NCBI GenBank assembly: GCA_009703975.1
Contig: WLFB01000105.1
Location: forward strand, 1 to 5,401
DNA length: 5,401 nt
Direction: 5' to 3'
Source of the DNA: Actinomycetota bacterium
GTDB taxonomy: Bacteria; Actinomycetota; Acidimicrobiia; Acidimicrobiales; Ilumatobacteraceae
Shown: positions 4,501-5,401 of the stretch, piece after piece
How the letters are laid out: every line of letters starts with the position of its first letter
How positions within the stretch are numbered: position 1 is the stretch's first letter
Translations under genes and position numbers: made by a program
Notes under the pieces: generated by a model
What the model saw: the letters and a program-made list of their open reading frames with translations, nothing else
Database searches by the model: none
What the model was told of the DNA's origin: nothing

Positions 4501-5401
4501 TTACAACTGTTTCGAAGCAAGGGCTTCGAAGACGCGATTTGTGTGTTTAACAGATTTCTTGAGATCAAATATCTCGTCTAGTTGTTTTGGTGTTAAACCA
4601 ATCCGCTTGTCAGCAGCCAACAGTTCACGAAACTGCGACTCTTCAGTTACTGCACGCGATGCAAGTTCTTGTACAAGTCGATAGGCGTCGTCGCGCGACA
4701 TGCCCGAAGAAACGAGGGCGAGCAACACCGATTGCGAAAATACAACACCATGTTTTGAGTGCAGATTTTTTAACATTTGTGCACTATCGACTTCAAGATT
4801 CGTAATCAACCTCGTGGCTCGTCGCAACATGTAATAAGCCAGCATTGACGAATCCGGCAAGACGATTCGTTCTGCCGAGGAATGAGAAATATCGCGCTCA
4901 TGCCAAAGCGCAACATCTTGCAAACCGACCTGAAGATTTGATCGCAATACCCTAGACAAACCTGTCAACGTTTCAGACGAGATCGGATTTCGTTTGTGTG
5001 GCATTGCCGAACTGCCTTTTTGACCCGCTGCGAAACCTTCACGAACTTCGTTTACTTCTGTGCGTTGCAAGTGTCGCAACTCAACTGCAATTGTCTCAAT
5101 TGTTGTGCCGATGCTTGCGCAAGCCCACAAATATTCAGCATGACGATCGCGAGCGATGACTTGAGTTGCCGGCACGGCTTGCAAGCCGAGTGCTTTTGCA
5201 ACACTCAGTTCTACCTTTGGATCAATATTCGAATACGTGCCAACCGCGCCTGAAAGTTTGCACACTGCGATTCTTTTCGTTGCGGCGTCTAACCGATCAC
5301 GGTCTCGACGCAACTGCAATGCCCACAGCGCAACTTTGGCGCCAAACGTTGTTGGCTCAGCATGCATGCCATGAGTTCTACCGATCATTACTGTGTCGCG
5401 A
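4501..5401 (-). CDS. purB: Adenylosuccinate lyase (5' end beyond window)
   Basis: Fumarase/aspartase-superfamily enzyme acting twice in purine metabolism: it removes fumarate from SAICAR and from adenylosuccinate. The C-terminal 299 codons are present, and the frame stays open through the right edge (RDTV precedes the Met at 5388), so that Met is internal. Visible marks, counted from that Met, are IGRTHGMHAEPTTFG (2-16) with the active-site His in RTHG, the superfamily signature GSSAMPHKRNP (125-135) with its flexible catalytic loop, and LWHERDISHSSAERIVLPDS (161-180), which distinguishes PurB from related lyases. The C-terminal helical domain ends normally at TAA (4501-4503). About 130 N-terminal residues should lie outside. 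First visible gene of a minus-strand operon with pyrE and a lipoprotein gene. Confidence 0.95.
   Translation of the reverse strand, partial: RDTVMIGRTHGMHAEPTTFGAKVALWALQLRRDRDRLDAATKRIAVCKLSGAVGTYSNIDPKVELSVAKALGLQAVPATQVIARDRHAEYLWACASIGTTIETIAVELRHLQRTEVNEVREGFAAGQKGSSAMPHKRNPISSETLTGLSRVLRSNLQVGLQDVALWHERDISHSSAERIVLPDSSMLAYYMLRRATRLITNLEVDSAQMLKNLHSKHGVVFSQSVLLALVSSGMSRDDAYRLVQELASRAVTEESQFRELLAADKRIGLTPKQLDEIFDLKKSVKHTNRVFEALASKQL
4511..4530 (-). other. Perfect 8-bp hairpin at the 3' end of purB
   Basis: TTCGAAGC (4511-4518) and GCTTCGAA (4523-4530) form a perfect inverted repeat around a 4-nt loop, ending 7 nt before the purB stop codon and 27 nt before the pyrE start. No T-run follows on the minus strand, so it is not a standard terminator. 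It could be an mRNA stability, processing or attenuation element between purB and pyrE, or a chance product of the codons for FEALASKQ. Confidence 0.4.

Noticed and set aside
5175..5188. Perfect 14-bp palindrome CGGCTTGCAAGCCG inside purB
   Set aside because: It lies within conserved coding sequence, has no loop, and a palindrome of this size has a fair chance of occurring in a window this long.
4996..5253. Cys-rich plus-strand open frame opposite purB
   Set aside because: Antisense to conserved PurB catalytic regions; the cysteines come from the reverse complement of common purB codons.

Overview
The window looks like chromosomal core DNA of an actinobacterium with modest GC (mid-40s percent, estimated by eye only). 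The pointers are a ClpS of the actinobacterial '[11 protein letters not shown]' type followed directly by a DUF2017 gene, a tRNA cluster Glu(UUC)-Asp(GUC)-Phe(GAA) with no encoded CCA ends, a ctaB-linked oxidase gene, and frequent weak or absent Shine-Dalgarno sites. A low-GC aquatic lineage, possibly Acidimicrobiia, is my guess; nothing in the window proves it.

Layout, left to right. 1-1078 (minus) is the 5' part of a membrane protein that is clearly related to cytochrome c oxidase subunit I but has lost every haem and copper histidine ligand position that can be seen here. 1168-2127 (minus) is ctaB, haem O synthase, transcribed toward the subunit I-like gene. A 115-bp divergent intergenic region separates it from clpS (2243-2545, plus) and a DUF2017 gene (2542-3057, plus), which overlap in a GTGA stop/start. 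Next come three plus-strand tRNA genes (3148-3422), with a strong hairpin filling the Asp-Phe spacer. Converging on them is a minus-strand operon: purB (partial, runs off the right edge), pyrE, and a small cupredoxin-like lipoprotein gene whose ATG overlaps the pyrE stop.

The genes fall into three working groups. The first is respiratory haem maturation (ctaB plus the ligand-less subunit I paralogue). The second is regulated proteolysis (the ClpS adaptor and its unexplained DUF2017 partner). The third is nucleotide synthesis (PurB and PyrE) with an exported cupredoxin-like protein attached by translational coupling. The most interesting item is the subunit I-like protein. Its fold motifs from helices I-VII are retained, including an actinobacterial PLQIG signature, but the positions equivalent to the helix II, VI and VII histidines are Phe, Ser and non-His residues. 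It therefore cannot be an ordinary terminal oxidase and looks like a structural or regulatory pseudo-oxidase. No mobile elements, CRISPR arrays or defence genes are visible.
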